A DNA stretch of 64,000 nucleotides from positions 496,001 through 560,000 of the forward strand of contig OX621175.1 in the NCBI GenBank assembly GCA_951640195.1, in the 5' to 3' direction. This stretch comes from Porpolomopsis calyptriformis. Taxonomy: Eukaryota > Basidiomycota > Agaricomycetes > Agaricales > Hygrophoraceae. Of this stretch, positions 42,708-54,181 are shown in pieces; within the stretch, counting starts at the first letter, position 1; each line of letters begins with the position of its first letter. A program made the translations under genes and the position numbers. The notes beneath the pieces were generated by a model that saw only the letters and a list, made by a program, of their open reading frames with translations, had not been told where the DNA came from and made no database searches.

Positions 42708-42931
42708 ATGGAGTCGGAATTTTCCTGTATTTCAATTGATTTATTTCTTGATATGACTAAGTTGCTAATCGTTAATAATCGTTGCCAAATTACTAAGTTG
42801 CTGACGATACCCCCAACTGATGGGAAGGATACGCACCGATATCCACAGCCACCATCGTTTTAAAAGTCGCATGAATGTACCTGTGACTTCACCAAACGCG
42901 ACTCTAGAGCTCAAGCACCCGGTTCGAAAAG

Positions 42932-43915
42932 ATGCTCAACATCCTAGGTGCGTGAAAGAATCGACAACATGGGGGGTGCTACTCATTTTCGGCCTCTATG
43001 TACACTCTCTAGTCATCCACGGATATGTACAGTCCGCGGCCACTGTTGCCGCGGCCACCGTACCTCTACGGGACGAACTCGCGGATATCGCGAATCTTCA
43101 CTACGTCGATGGACCGCCCACATCCGACGGAGGTAGTTCCAGGCCTTGGTGGATTCTCCGATCGAACCTCGAACACAAATTATCAAGCCCCAGGTGGGAA
43201 GAGACGGTGAGAATATCTTCCTCTCGCAATGTGCTCTCGAGAACACCCTTATTGATCCCCGCGAGGATAGGTGAAATGGTGGTCGGATGAACTATCTAAA
43301 AATGAGTACGACGGTGTCATTGGACTATCTCAGGGGTCTGCAATGACCGCTTTACTCATTTCAATGGTAATGTCACTTCCCATCACCGTTACCATTTCCC
43401 TCACATCGCGCGTATAGATCAACCACCCTGAGCGAGTGCCCGAATTTAACCCCACCAAGACCCAACCTCTCAAGTTTGCTATATTGTGCTCCGGTAAAGA
43501 TTCCCCCTTGTCTCACCGACACCAGCATCTCTCATAAGCCTTTTCAGGCTTTGTATCCCACGATTCTCCTCACAAAGATATATACGGGATCCCTGATGAT
43601 CTTCCTACCCTCCACAGTATGTCTTCTCGTGCCCTATCACAGAATACTGGCACACCTTTCACTTTACTAGCCGTCGACGACAATGATTCTATCGTTCCCG
43701 CTGAACGAACCGTCGAGTTAAAGGAGATATGCAAGACCTCAATACTCGTCCGTCATCAGGAAGGTATGCAAATAAACATCCCATTTCTCCCCACGGACAT
43801 GTTTTACCAGATTGCTGCAGGGCACTCCATTCCGGTTCGCGGAGAGTGGCCAATGTTCTTCAAGGATTTCATCTTGAATGCCATTCACAAGGACTCTCAT
43901 GAGAAAAACCTTTGA
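42932..43915 (+). CDS. FSH1-family serine hydrolase
   Basis: Alpha/beta hydrolase of the fungal FSH (family of serine hydrolases) group, whose substrates are mostly unknown. Six exons (42932-42947, 43013-43206, 43271-43366, 43418-43493, 43548-43763, 43821-43915) give 230 residues, close to the usual FSH size. Motifs: MLNILVIHGYVQS at the N-terminus, DGPP, YDGVIGLSQGSAM with the nucleophile Ser in GLSQG, NHPERVPEFNP, ILCSGF, LPTLH, the Asp of DDNDSIVPAERT, and RHQEGGHSIP with the catalytic His. The first exon has only 16 nt; starting there gives the conserved K/NxLVxHGY beginning, whereas the longer open frame upstream would not. It lies just after NLR2, on the same strand. Confidence 0.88.
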
Positions 43916-44184
43916 GTCTCTATTCCGCAAACTATGACCAGGATCGTTGACCGAATCCCTTCCTTTCCCTCCGTCCTCCGTTCCATTTACTTGCCCTCCC
44001 TCATTGAATGTACCAGGTAATACATACATGGTCATGTAATCTCGACGGCTACCCACTGGCTGAAATGAATTACTCAAGTTTACCTGGATGAAGGAGCATA
44101 GATTGCATGTACATATCTCATGAGTAAACATACAGTATGGGGACAACATGGGTCCCTCAAGTCTATCGCCTTGCGGCATAAAAT

Positions 44185-46795
44185 CTACTGCGTCAAGTCC
44201 AATCCGTCCTTCATTGTCGTCAACATGTTTGCAATCTCCATCGCATTGTTAAGGATCTCTTCGGACTCCTTGGGATCCACCTTGGGCAGAATGACCGAAG
44301 CGAATGTGTCAGGATTCCACTTGAGTAATTCCAATGTCACCTTCACCTTCTCGCTCGTCCCTCGTCTTCGATAATGAAGCACGAAATCGCGGAGTCGGAT
44401 CTCTATAGGGCGAGAGGCATATTCCTCATTGAGCGTAAGCAACGGCCACGGAAGCTCAACTGAACAAAGGGGTCCGGATAATGGTTCGCCACTTGTTAGA
44501 TGGGCCCACTTGGCGTCATAAAGGGCAAACTGTCGATCGATTTCGCCCTGCAAATCCAGAGAGAAGATTCGGGGCGGATGGGATGATTCCCTTTCTTCCG
44601 CCAGAACAGCTTCCACCCACTCTTGATACGCGCTCGCAACAAAACTTAACAACATCTTTGTTAACTTGTTAAGCGCCTCTACCGCCTGGCGTTTGTTCTT
44701 CCATCCGCAGACTATTCGTTGAACGGCGGAGTTGCCCTGCCCTCGACCCCCAAACTCTACTTCATTCACTCTCCTGGCCAGGGTAGACCCCCAGATTGTC
44801 TCGGACATCTCCTCCAGAGGCATTTCGGGGTTTAACACCCAAGAGTCGGGGTTGACCAACAGAGGTGAGCGGCCGGCCACTCGAGGCCTTGGGTGAGCTA
44901 ACTCGGGTTGAGGAGTAGCATCAATGGGTTGAGGCTGAGGTTGCCAATCGAAGACTTGGGAATCGGTAGACTCAGGTTGCGGGAGGGTGGACAGGAGTTG
45001 GGCGAGGTCAGGGAGGTCGGTTGACCACGGTTGTAGTGTCTGAGGTTGGAAATCGGCAAGCTGGGCCTCCAGCGCTTCCAGCATTTTATGGTTGTTAGCA
45101 TTCCACGACTCCACCATCAGAGGCGAAGGAGCGACGATCGGGAATTCCATTGACCCAGGGTTGAGTGTTGTCCACCAATTTTCGTTGGTCGACGCCAGAG
45201 GTGAGAAATCCAACGATGGGAAATCGTTGGTGAAGGGTTCGGTTGACCCAATGTTGGGAATCGACCACCCCTCTCCGCTGGTTAATGGAAGAGCTGGGAG
45301 GTCCATTAATGGAAGAGCGTTGATCTGAGACTCGATTGACCCAGAGGCGCTCGTGTTCCACCCATAATCGGTAGGGTTAATTTCGTTGGTCGACGCCAGA
45401 GATGGGAGAACCATCGATGGGAAATCGTTTGTATTGTATTCGGTTAACGCAGTTGGCGTCGGAGCTTGGGGATCCACTGGTGGGAGATTGTTAACCTCGG
45501 ACTTGGTTGACCCAGCGTCACTCACCTGTGTCCCCCTGATTCTCGCTCGTTGAGGTGAGAGTTGAGGGATCCAAAGGCGGGAGACCATTTTCCTGGGATT
45601 TGTCCGACTCCGAGTTGGAAATCGAAAACCCCTCTCCGCTGGTTGAGGCCAGAGCCGGGGGGTCCAGGGGTCGCTGATCGCTGTCTTGAGACTCGGTCGA
45701 CCCAAAGTCAGAGGACCACCCACTTCCCCAAGTGGATGTCTCAGGTTGGGGGTCCGGAGTTACGAGATCGGCGAGCTGGGGTACGATGAGATTTGGTAGG
45801 ATCTCAACCGACAGATCCTGGAAGTCGAATGGCCGAGGTTGGGGCTCGTTGGCCGGCGAAGGCAAGGGACGGCCAGGTATATATTTCTTGGCTTTAGGCC
45901 GGAAGAAAGGCCATGCTCTTCGAAGTTTATCCCAGGTGTGTTGTGCTTTGATCTTCGAACACACCTCGCGTATTTTTTGTTGGCTGGCCTCCTTCCACCA
46001 ATGGCCGTCGGGCAGACGGTTGGATTTGTCACCGAACTCTTCCAGGCGTTCGTGTTCATCCTCCCAAAACATCTTGACCTCTTTATCCTTCTCGGCTTCC
46101 TCCTTAAGACGTTCGGGCATTTCTTCGATCGACTGGTCCACGCGCCCCCGCTCCGCTTCGACCGTAACTCGGAATCCCATTTCGTCCTCCATTTCATCCA
46201 GATTCTTCATCCAAAACCCATCGTTGGAATCCGACGGGGCTTCCGTGATAGCCGTTTGGATCTCAGCGACGAGCTTTCTGATCCTCTCGTCCTTTTCTAT
46301 AAGTTTGCGTCGGGCCCGTCCATGATGCCCCAGAGGGTGGACTCGATCCGACGGAGCCTTCTCCAGCTGACGGGCAGTGAGGTACGCTACTTTCCGCACG
46401 CCCCGACAGTCCGTCACACCCACACGCCGGCGTGCAGGGGGGAGACGCGGGGAAGACGCGGTGGAACCACCGTCGGTAGGAGAAGTAGCGCCCTGAGTTT
46501 CGTCAGTCGAGGAGCACGCACTCAGGGGAAATAAGGGACCTACCTGGGGAAGATTTTGCATGGTGCCAGAGGCCTCCCCCGGGTCAGAAAAGTCTTCGTA
46601 GGATTTGTACGATGGGGTTGTATCTCTGGAACCCTGGTAGGATTGATAAGATGGCGTAGCCTCTCTGGAACCCTGGTAGGATGGGTCGGACGGCGTAGCC
46701 TCTCTGGAATAGTCGTGGTGGGATGGTGTGGTATGTCTGGAACCGTCGTAGAATTCGGGGATTGGGGTGTTATCTCTAGAACCGAAGGTAGACAT
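44185..46795 (-). CDS. Hypothetical protein with internal tandem repeats
   Basis: Two exons (46795-45526 and 45476-44185) join to 853 residues. I chose ATG 46795 (MSTFGSRDNTP) because a TATA sequence on this strand lies about 45 nt upstream; an earlier non-ATG extension is possible. N-terminal part: four or five copies of a 12-13 residue unit like GSREATPSYQSYQ. Middle: an Arg/Glu-rich helical region (KLIEKDERIRKLVAEIQ) and a likely coiled segment. Central part: repeats of about 33-40 residues with LPPLD..LASTSxE..GSTE patterns. C-terminal part: a folded-looking block (GWKNKRQAVEALNKLTKMLL onward) ending MLTTMKDGLDLTQ. No known domain was recognised. The single intron, 45477-45525, is itself made of repeat-like coding sequence. 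Confidence 0.75.
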
Positions 46796-46821
46796 GGTGG
46801 AAGCGTTGTAAGTTGCTCTAC

Positions 46822-46890
46822 CGGTCTGCTTTTGCATTTTATACCCCTTCCGGTCATGCCACAGTCCGGTATAAAATGCAAAGCAGACCG
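46822..46890. promoter_or_regulatory. inverted repeat with two outward-facing TATA boxes
   Basis: Left arm 46822-46845 and right arm 46868-46890 are reverse complements apart from one extra T, around a 22-bp spacer. Each arm contains GGTATAAAATGCAAA reading outward. On the minus strand TATAAA lies upstream of ATG 46795. The mirror copy points rightward into a stretch without a recognised gene. Confidence 0.7.
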
Positions 46891-48018
46891 TCGCCCAGAG
46901 GCACTAGTATATTTTTGGAGAGTCCAAGCCTCCACAAATATGTATGCCACCCAGATTGTTGACAGCCGCCACAACCTGCGTGGTGTTACATGGCTTGGAC
47001 TCTTGTAAAGCCCTGAAGGCGGTCAAAGCGGGCGATCTCATCAATCACGATTGTCAAAAAAAAAAAAAAAAAAAAACGTACATTCGGTTAAGCGGAGTGA
47101 TTGTCAGGCGTTAATCAGCCTTTTGCTCGCTCATCCCGAAAGCCCTGTTCCGCTTTGACAAGGTCCCCTTAGTTGCAGCGCCATGATCATCCCCCAATAC
47201 TTGGCCGGTGTTCCACCGGGGGGCACCAACCGACCGTTGAACAAGAAAGTTCGGGCAAAGGTCCAGCTAGCGCCGCTACGGGTCCTGGCATAAGGCCGGA
47301 AAGAAAGGGGGCGGTTGGACCAAGAGACCACCCCCGTTCCCTGAGAGAGAAAACCCTCAACTGGGGGTAGCGCAGAGACAATGACGCACGTTCGTGTAAA
47401 TTAAGTGAATGCGGGTGTGAACCCGGCGACTTCAAAAAGTCGAGCGGCCTCCACACCAACGGAATGCTGCTTGTCTTCAATGGTCATGCCCCCAAAAGGA
47501 TACACCATCAACCACGAAGCGAAACGTGGGCCTCTGTCATCGCAGAAAGGGAGCAGCAGCTTTGATCCCTTCGTTCACACAAGCGGACCAGGCTGAAGCA
47601 AGTGCTTGGAATGTTACGTGATGATCCATATATAGACATAACAATCACGTGCTAGATCACATTCCAATCGACGATCGTCTATGGCATCCAACAGCGTGGA
47701 CAGGGTTACAATTCCTAATGGTTATTTACATATAATGTGCAATGACACACGATGCCCGCCGCGACAACAGAGAATGCGGCAAAATTGACGAGAAACGACG
47801 AGAGCGATTGCATATCCATAGCGATACATCGAAAAAAAAAAAAAACAATGAAAAAAAAAGAAGTTGCCTGCCAAGTGGGGCTCAGTCGTGAGGAACGTGG
47901 ACCGGAGAAACGAGGATGGACATCTAAAAACATCACCACGGGAGTCCGATCGCAAATGGTAATTGAAACCATCAACTTCCAGTCGAGCAAAATCGAGGCC
48001 AAGATATGGAGTGCAACT
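46891..48018. other. 1.1-kb region without a supported gene
   Basis: Contains a perfect 12-bp inverted repeat (agagtccaagcc at 46919-46930 and ggcttggactct at 46992-47003), an A tract of about 21 bases near 47056, A-rich tracts near 47830-47860, and a gently coding-like stretch near 47170-47480 open on both strands. No domain was recognised in any frame. The right end is the 3' flank of the RING/RRM gene. Confidence 0.45.
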
Positions 48019-50864
48019 TCAATGCATCGCAGACAACCTCTCCGCGAGTGCTTCCACCAGTTGTGCCTCGACCCCAAACTCTCTTGCAAGTGCACCAAAA
48101 GGTCCTTGCAATTCGTCGCGGGGCTCCATGTTATTGTGATCGGCGACTTGCATAGACATGGGAGACACATGATTGTCTCCACGGCGGGGATCAGAACACT
48201 CCACAACGCCAAGGTTGGCAGGAGAGGAGCTTGTATCCAACGGGGGATGGGTAAGGGATCTAACAGCGTTCAGAACCTCGCAGAGATTTTGTGTTTGTTG
48301 AGATGTAAAGGCTGAGCACCCCCTCCAAAGTCAGATAACTCGTGGTGCTCAAGAAGCGGGAATATAGACACGAACCCTGACAGTTTATCCCGACGCCAAC
48401 AAGGTCGGAGAAGAGCCCTAAGTCGCCAGAGCCATCGTTGGCAGTAATATGAGACATTAAAATTTGGACGGCGGCTGTTTCCAAGACATTGGATGGGATC
48501 AGAACGAGTACACAACTAGAGGAAAAAACCAACCAAACGTAATATCTGGAAGAAAGCAACGTAAGGCTTCAACAGGACCGACTCGAAAACCAAGGACACT
48601 AACCGTACAACATATCTCTCAAGGACCCAGACCAGAAAACTCTACTATCTATATCGGCCGGGAACTTGGAAAGTATACTGATAAGCGAATGGAAGGGAAG
48701 CGATGGCATTTTGAGGAAATGGGACTAATGTGAATTACTAATTGAGTTGTCGGAAGAGGGAGAGAAGGATAGCAAAACGCACGTCCGGGGAACGAATGAG
48801 GTGCAACAACGACGTCAACTCCTCATGAGATATCAGCCCAGTCTCAAGGGTGGAGATAACATGGTCATTATCGAGGCCAGCAAGAGACGGCCTCGAGCCG
48901 TCGAAATGGCCCCTCCATGACGGGAACAACTGCAATAGGATACCGTCAGCACGGTTCGTGAGGGGAATTGTGATAACTCACGGCACGCATCAACTCCTCC
49001 TGTCCGCTCCTCGTAACAGTGACACCCCTCGCCCTCTTCCCTTTCCCTAGTACCGAATTCTGTGCATCCCGCAAGGCGGACTTGGCCACTTCTTCGTTCG
49101 CGACTTCCACGAACGCGTGACTGAGTGTCTTGCCCTTGCGGTCGAGTAGAACGTGCACACGGATGACTGGCTGTTTGAGCCAGGCAATGATGCCAGGGGG
49201 GGTTATGTCCTGTTCCAGGTTATTCCATGACAAAAAACCGTAAGGGTGGACGAGTGACTTGAAAAAAAAATCATACACGAACCCAAGGAACGTTGTCGAC
49301 CCTCAAGACGACGTTTTCTGTCACCTTTGGTGACGTTTGACGCCCGAGTACGGGAGTCGATGCGTCCCTGGCACCCTCAGAGAATGTAATGAACGCATCG
49401 TCGAGAGCGCTGGGAAGTAAGGTCATTTCAGTCGCAGCAGCTCGCCTTCTAATTGGATTTGGGGAGACCAGCAGGTCCCCAGGATATTCCCTGCTCATGC
49501 CGGTCGTATTGCTGTCATACTCCACAACTCCCGCGCCGGAAATCTCAGCAGTAGTGTGACTGGAGAAAATAGTGGAGCCTCGCAAATGGAAATTGTCTAC
49601 GGCAATCTTGCAGACCGCACATTCCATGTCCTTCTCCCCCACGATATTAAGCGCGCTCGTGAGGCAAGCTGAGCAGAGAGGATGCCCGCAGGGTTCGAGG
49701 ATTGCCAAGGCACCAGAGGAACGGCCGCATACGGAACACGACGAAGTATCCAATTTGGGCATCGCTGGAGGCTGAATATTGTGAAATTGCATGTGGGATT
49801 GGTACTGGAGGTTGGACAAAGGAAAGTGTTGCGTTTCGGACTCTGCAATAGAAGAAAGGGCAGGGCTATGAAAGGGATCGTTCAGAGAGAAAGAGGAAAC
49901 GGCAGGGCGTGCAGGAGTACAAAGAGATTGTAGGTAAGGCGCATACTCGTTTTCGTCGATATCGGATAATTGAGTTGTCGCCTGTGTGGATTTGAGTGTT
50001 CCATGGGGAGAAGGAACAAAATTGATACATACGTGGCCGAAGGATGGCCTTCCGCGAATGTTAGGCGGATCGGTGAGGCTGCCTTTTAATTTTAGTTGCT
50101 CCGCATACGAGGGCTTCCGAGGGGGGGTGTTGAGAGGTGCAAGGATTTGTCGGGCCGGGGTACGCAAGACCTGTGGGGAAACCGGGGTGCGCGGAGGAAC
50201 TGCATGTGATTGGGCACGGGCACGGCGGTGGGTGGACAAGAGAGGAGGAGGAAGGAGGCCTGATAGTGATTTAAGTAGGCAAAGCGGTATAAAATGAAAT
50301 GCTACCCACCTTCCTCCGTTATGATAAATCCCGGGGAGTGGTCGCTGGCTAGGGTGCATAAGCCAATTTGGGTTATCGCAACGAAAGAGATGGACAAACG
50401 GTTGAACACATTGACAAAGTAGATAAAGAACGATACACACCTTCGTCATCGGCATAATGAGGATTGTCGGGAGTTGAAGATACTTTGATGCCATTTTCAT
50501 TGGCGCGAGACCTCCAGTTTCTAGTGATATCAGAGAGGGATTTATCCTTGTCCCTGACACCAGCTTCTAAAGACGCGGAAAAACTCAATCCTTTGGTACG
50601 AGGGGCAGATCCGGGTGTATTCAGGGTGGAATCGTTGGAGGATACCACCGAACGAAAGCTGATTGGGGTATAAGGCGTCGAAAAAGAACTGGGCGGAGTG
50701 AAATTGGAGTCAATCTGATTCATACGAGGAGGCCGTTGAGGGGTAGCCGGAGGGACAATACAACGTTCAGACTTGACGGAGCTGATTAGAGCCGAGGACG
50801 TAGTATGGTTGCGGGAGTTTGCTGGAGTTGAAGGAACGGAGAGGGAATGTTTGTGGTTTGCCAT
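48019..50864 (-). CDS. RING-type zinc finger plus RRM-like protein
   Basis: Multi-exon gene from ATG 50864 (MANHKHSLSVPSTPANSRN). The N-terminal third is Ser/Pro/Thr-rich and disordered, with TPxxSPQVLRTPARQ-type phosphosite-like motifs. A compact zinc-binding segment follows, SCSVCGRSSGALAILEPCGH, with PLCSACL and later ECAVCKI, giving the C-x2-C, C-x-H, C-x2-C, C-x2-C spacing of a RING finger. Further on is an RNA-recognition-like domain: VVLRVDNVPW, then IRVHVLLDRKGKTLSHAFVE and VAKSALRDAQNSVLGKGKRA. The C-terminal exons end LVEALAERLSAMH. RING followed by RRM recalls Not4/CNOT4, but the long disordered N-terminus and the distance between domains differ, so I do not equate them. It could link ubiquitin ligation to RNA, which is inference. 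It diverges from MLH1 across about 240 bp. Confidence 0.72.
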
Positions 50865-51106
50865 TGGGGGCGGTGGCCGTGTGAAGGAAAGGACGCGTCG
50901 TCGGCGATGAGGTTGATGGGCTGAATGAGGAGGTAATCCAATGGTCGATGACGAGTTTTCCGAATTTTATCTGATCGTTGAAATTCAATGTCACAATCAC
51001 GTGATCGCGTTTCATGTCACACTTATTTCTTATGTAAGCTATAGCTATGGCAAGGCATTCCTTTCTAAGTGGACCTAAAGAAATATCCAAAGAGCCAGGG
51101 AATATC

Positions 51107-54055
51107 ATGGCAGCTAGATCTCGCTCTTCTTCCCCAAATCCATCTTCTGGTCCTCTTCCCATTCGCCGTCTTCATGATTCTCTCATCAACCGCATAGCCG
51201 CAGGAGAAGTATGGTGTTCCAATCTATCACCCGTTTAACGTAGTTTTCTGAACATGTACTAGATCATTCATAGACCTGCATCAGCGCTGAAGGAGCTGCT
51301 TGAAAACAGCCTCGACGCCGGGGCCACTTCGATACGTGTCATTGTGAAGGATGGAGGAATGAAGTTGTTGCAGATCCAGGACAATGGCTGCGGTATTCGC
51401 GTATGAATCCTATCACCAACACTCACGCCATTCCCTGACAAATGAATGGCACACGCAGAAAGCAGATTTACCAATCCTCGCGGAACGCTTCACCACATCC
51501 AAGATCTCTAAATTCTCCGATCTATCCCGTCTAACCACGTATGGCTTTCGTGGGGAGGCCCTAGCTTCCGTTTCACACGTCGCACATCTCTCAATCGTAA
51601 CGAAAACGAAAGCAGACACTTGTGCATGGAAGTCAGTCTCCCACTCGAGCTTGCCCGGCTTCTTATTTAACGCATCTTACAGGGCTAGTTATACTGACGG
51701 CTCCTTGGTCGCGCCTAAACCAGGTCAGACGGTGGACCCCAAGCCTTGTGCTGGGAACGATGGCACCACCATAACGGTAGCGTGTTTCTGTTTCTGCATC
51801 TTAACCAAACTGGACTCACAAAAAGCCAAGATCGAGGATCTTTTCTATAATACCCCAACGCGTCTGTCCGCTCTCCGTGGCTCTTCCGAAGAGTATGCCC
51901 GTATACTTGATGTGATGACCAAGTACGCCGTACACAATTCAAGCGTCGCCTTCGTATGTAAAAAGGTACCAAGTTGGACTTGTCGCATCCTTTCAAGCTA
52001 CCACTAATTAGCAATGATCAGACGGGATCTCCACATCCGGAATTATCCACACCGTCCTCATCCTCAACAGCGCAAGCCATCCGCCTACTATATGGATACT
52101 CGATTGCGAAAAATTTACTACAAGTGACCCTTTCCTCTGCCGATAATTCCAAGCAGAAGAATCCCGATAAACAGAGCGCCGCAGACACAGACGGGGACGA
52201 GTCATGGACCGCAGAAGCGCATTTCACGACCGCTAACCATCAAATGAAAAAGATAGTCTTCCTGCTTTTCATCAACAGTGCGTCATTCCGCGCGATAGAT
52301 CAGGGTCCTGACTTCCCCCAACTCTTTATCATAAAGACCGCTTGGTGGAGTCTCCGCGCATGAAGAAGGCCTTCGAGGGAGTATACAGTGGCATCCTTCC
52401 CAAGGGTGCCTTTCCCTTCATCTACTTGAGGTATATATGTCCTCTAATCTTGATGACGTTTACTCATTGACCATCAATTAATAGTCTACAGATCGACCCT
52501 CGCTCAATTGACGTGAATGTCCACCCCACAAAACGCGAGGTTCATTTTTTGAACGAAGAAGATATCACAGAACGCATCTCTGACGCATTTCAAAGTGCTC
52601 TCGTGAAACAGAGTCATTCCAGGGTGTTTGAATATCAGGTGAGCCCATCCTATCGTTTCCTTGCATGATGAATTGTCGAGTTGATGGCGTGTGTAGACAT
52701 TGCTGACAGGCGGCGTTGAGGGACCTGACGAACATTCCAAGAAGCGGAAAGGCAAGGAGAGGGAAGAGCACCCTGAAGATGAAAATCCAGAAGAAAATTC
52801 GCCCTCTTCATCTACAGGTGACACAACACCATACGTCCCTTCATGGGGATCTTGTTTGATTTCCAATCTGTCGCAGTGGCTGCCCCCAAGAAGATCTTAT
52901 CACAACACAAAGTACGAATGTCCACCCAAGACCGAACATTGGATTCCATGTTCCCTGTCGCGAACCCCGATCGCATTGACGATTCCAATGTCGGCACTGT
53001 GGAGCCTTCACAGAGCAATTTGGGTTCACGGGAGATAAACGAATCAGAATGTTACTTGACATCCGTGAGACAACTGCGGCAGACAGTCGTGAAAAGGAAA
53101 CACAAATGTGATTATTATTATTCTTAGTGTTTTGACAGCTTATTAACAATCTTCTTCGAATAACTTTGCAGATTTAACAGAAATTTTGGAAAAACATATT
53201 TTCGTGGGAATTGTCGATCTCGACCGATGCCTCTCCTTGATCCAACATTCTACAAAGTTATATCTCGTAAATCACGGCGCACTCGCGTACGTTGGAATCA
53301 CTAATCATCCATCAAAAACACTCTAAAGTTTTTTTTTTTTTTTTTTTCTTTCTCGAAAAGGGAGGAACTTCTCTATCAGCTGGGACTGCGTCAATTCGGC
53401 GACTTCAGTCGCCTAAAGTTGGAACCTCCACCCCCATTACGGACCCTCGTCACACTCGCCGTCGATGCAGAAGATGGAACAAAACACAGTCGCCTTAGTA
53501 AACCTGAGATAATCGACGTATGCCCTGCTGTATTTCCACGTACCTTTCCTCACCCGCGCCTGTAGATTATCGTGGACACCATCACGACACGACGGGAAAT
53601 GCTCTCCGAATACTTCTCCTTTGACATAACAGCGAACGGGTTGGTGGAAACTTTACCCATCCTCCTGCGAGACTACACCCCTAACCTCGATAAATTACCA
53701 AACTTCCTGATGCGACTCGGACCCCAGGTGAGTGAGGAGAAAAATAGAGATTTCCGCGGCTGGACTGAAACTGAGAATGTGCCAGGTCGATTGGACGTCG
53801 GAGGCGGAATGTTTTGACTCGTTTCTTCGTGAACTCGCCCACTTTTATGTACCTGGACCTCTCCCTTCAATGTCCACGTCTCCGTCCCTCACAGACGAAG
53901 AAAAAGCGCAAGAAAATGCGGGAAAGTGGCAGATTGAACATGTATTGTTCCCATCCATGCGACGCTATCTCGCTGCACCAAAATCATTACTGGACCGAGA
54001 TGTTGTGCAAGTCGCGAGCCTCCCTGATCTTTACCGCGTTTTTGAAAGATGCTAG
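51107..54055 (+). CDS. MLH1: DNA mismatch repair protein MLH1
   Basis: MutL homologue that pairs with PMS1/MLH3 and couples mismatch recognition by MutS homologues to strand removal, in the nucleus. N-terminal GHKL ATPase motifs: [33 protein letters not shown] (catalytic Glu), [22 protein letters not shown], then [12 protein letters not shown]. The transducer domain has [15 protein letters not shown] disordered linker follows ([20 protein letters not shown]), then the C-terminal dimerisation domain ending [11 protein letters not shown]. The FERC end is strictly conserved in MLH1 proteins and separates it from other MutL paralogues. About ten introns are used, one with a T tract of about 20 bases. 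ATG 51107 ([10 protein letters not shown]) is preferred; an in-frame ATG at 51047 would add 20 residues not typical of the family. Confidence 0.95.
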
Positions 54056-54181
54056 CTGACAGATTCGATGCGACTCATTTCCAACCTACGATATTACATG
54101 GTTCCTAGTCTAATATGCAATGCAATTGATAATACATATTGGAGGCAATAATGCAAAGCGATGAAAGGGGAGAGGTATTAT

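Noticed and set aside
45518..45723. true frameshift mutation splitting the repeat-rich gene
   Set aside because: A 49-nt GT-AG intron at 45477-45525 joins both parts in frame with good splice signals; kept as a finding, since a one-base G-run error remains possible.
47395..47450. tRNA or SINE-like B-box (ggttcacaccc on the minus strand)
   Set aside because: The B-box resemblance is real but no cloverleaf with a 7-nt anticodon loop and 5-bp stems could be drawn, and the nearby A tract is on the wrong strand to be its tail.
47173..47480. small gene open on both strands
   Set aside because: No conserved motif, no clear promoter or intron, and equal openness on both strands suggests GC-rich chance frames.
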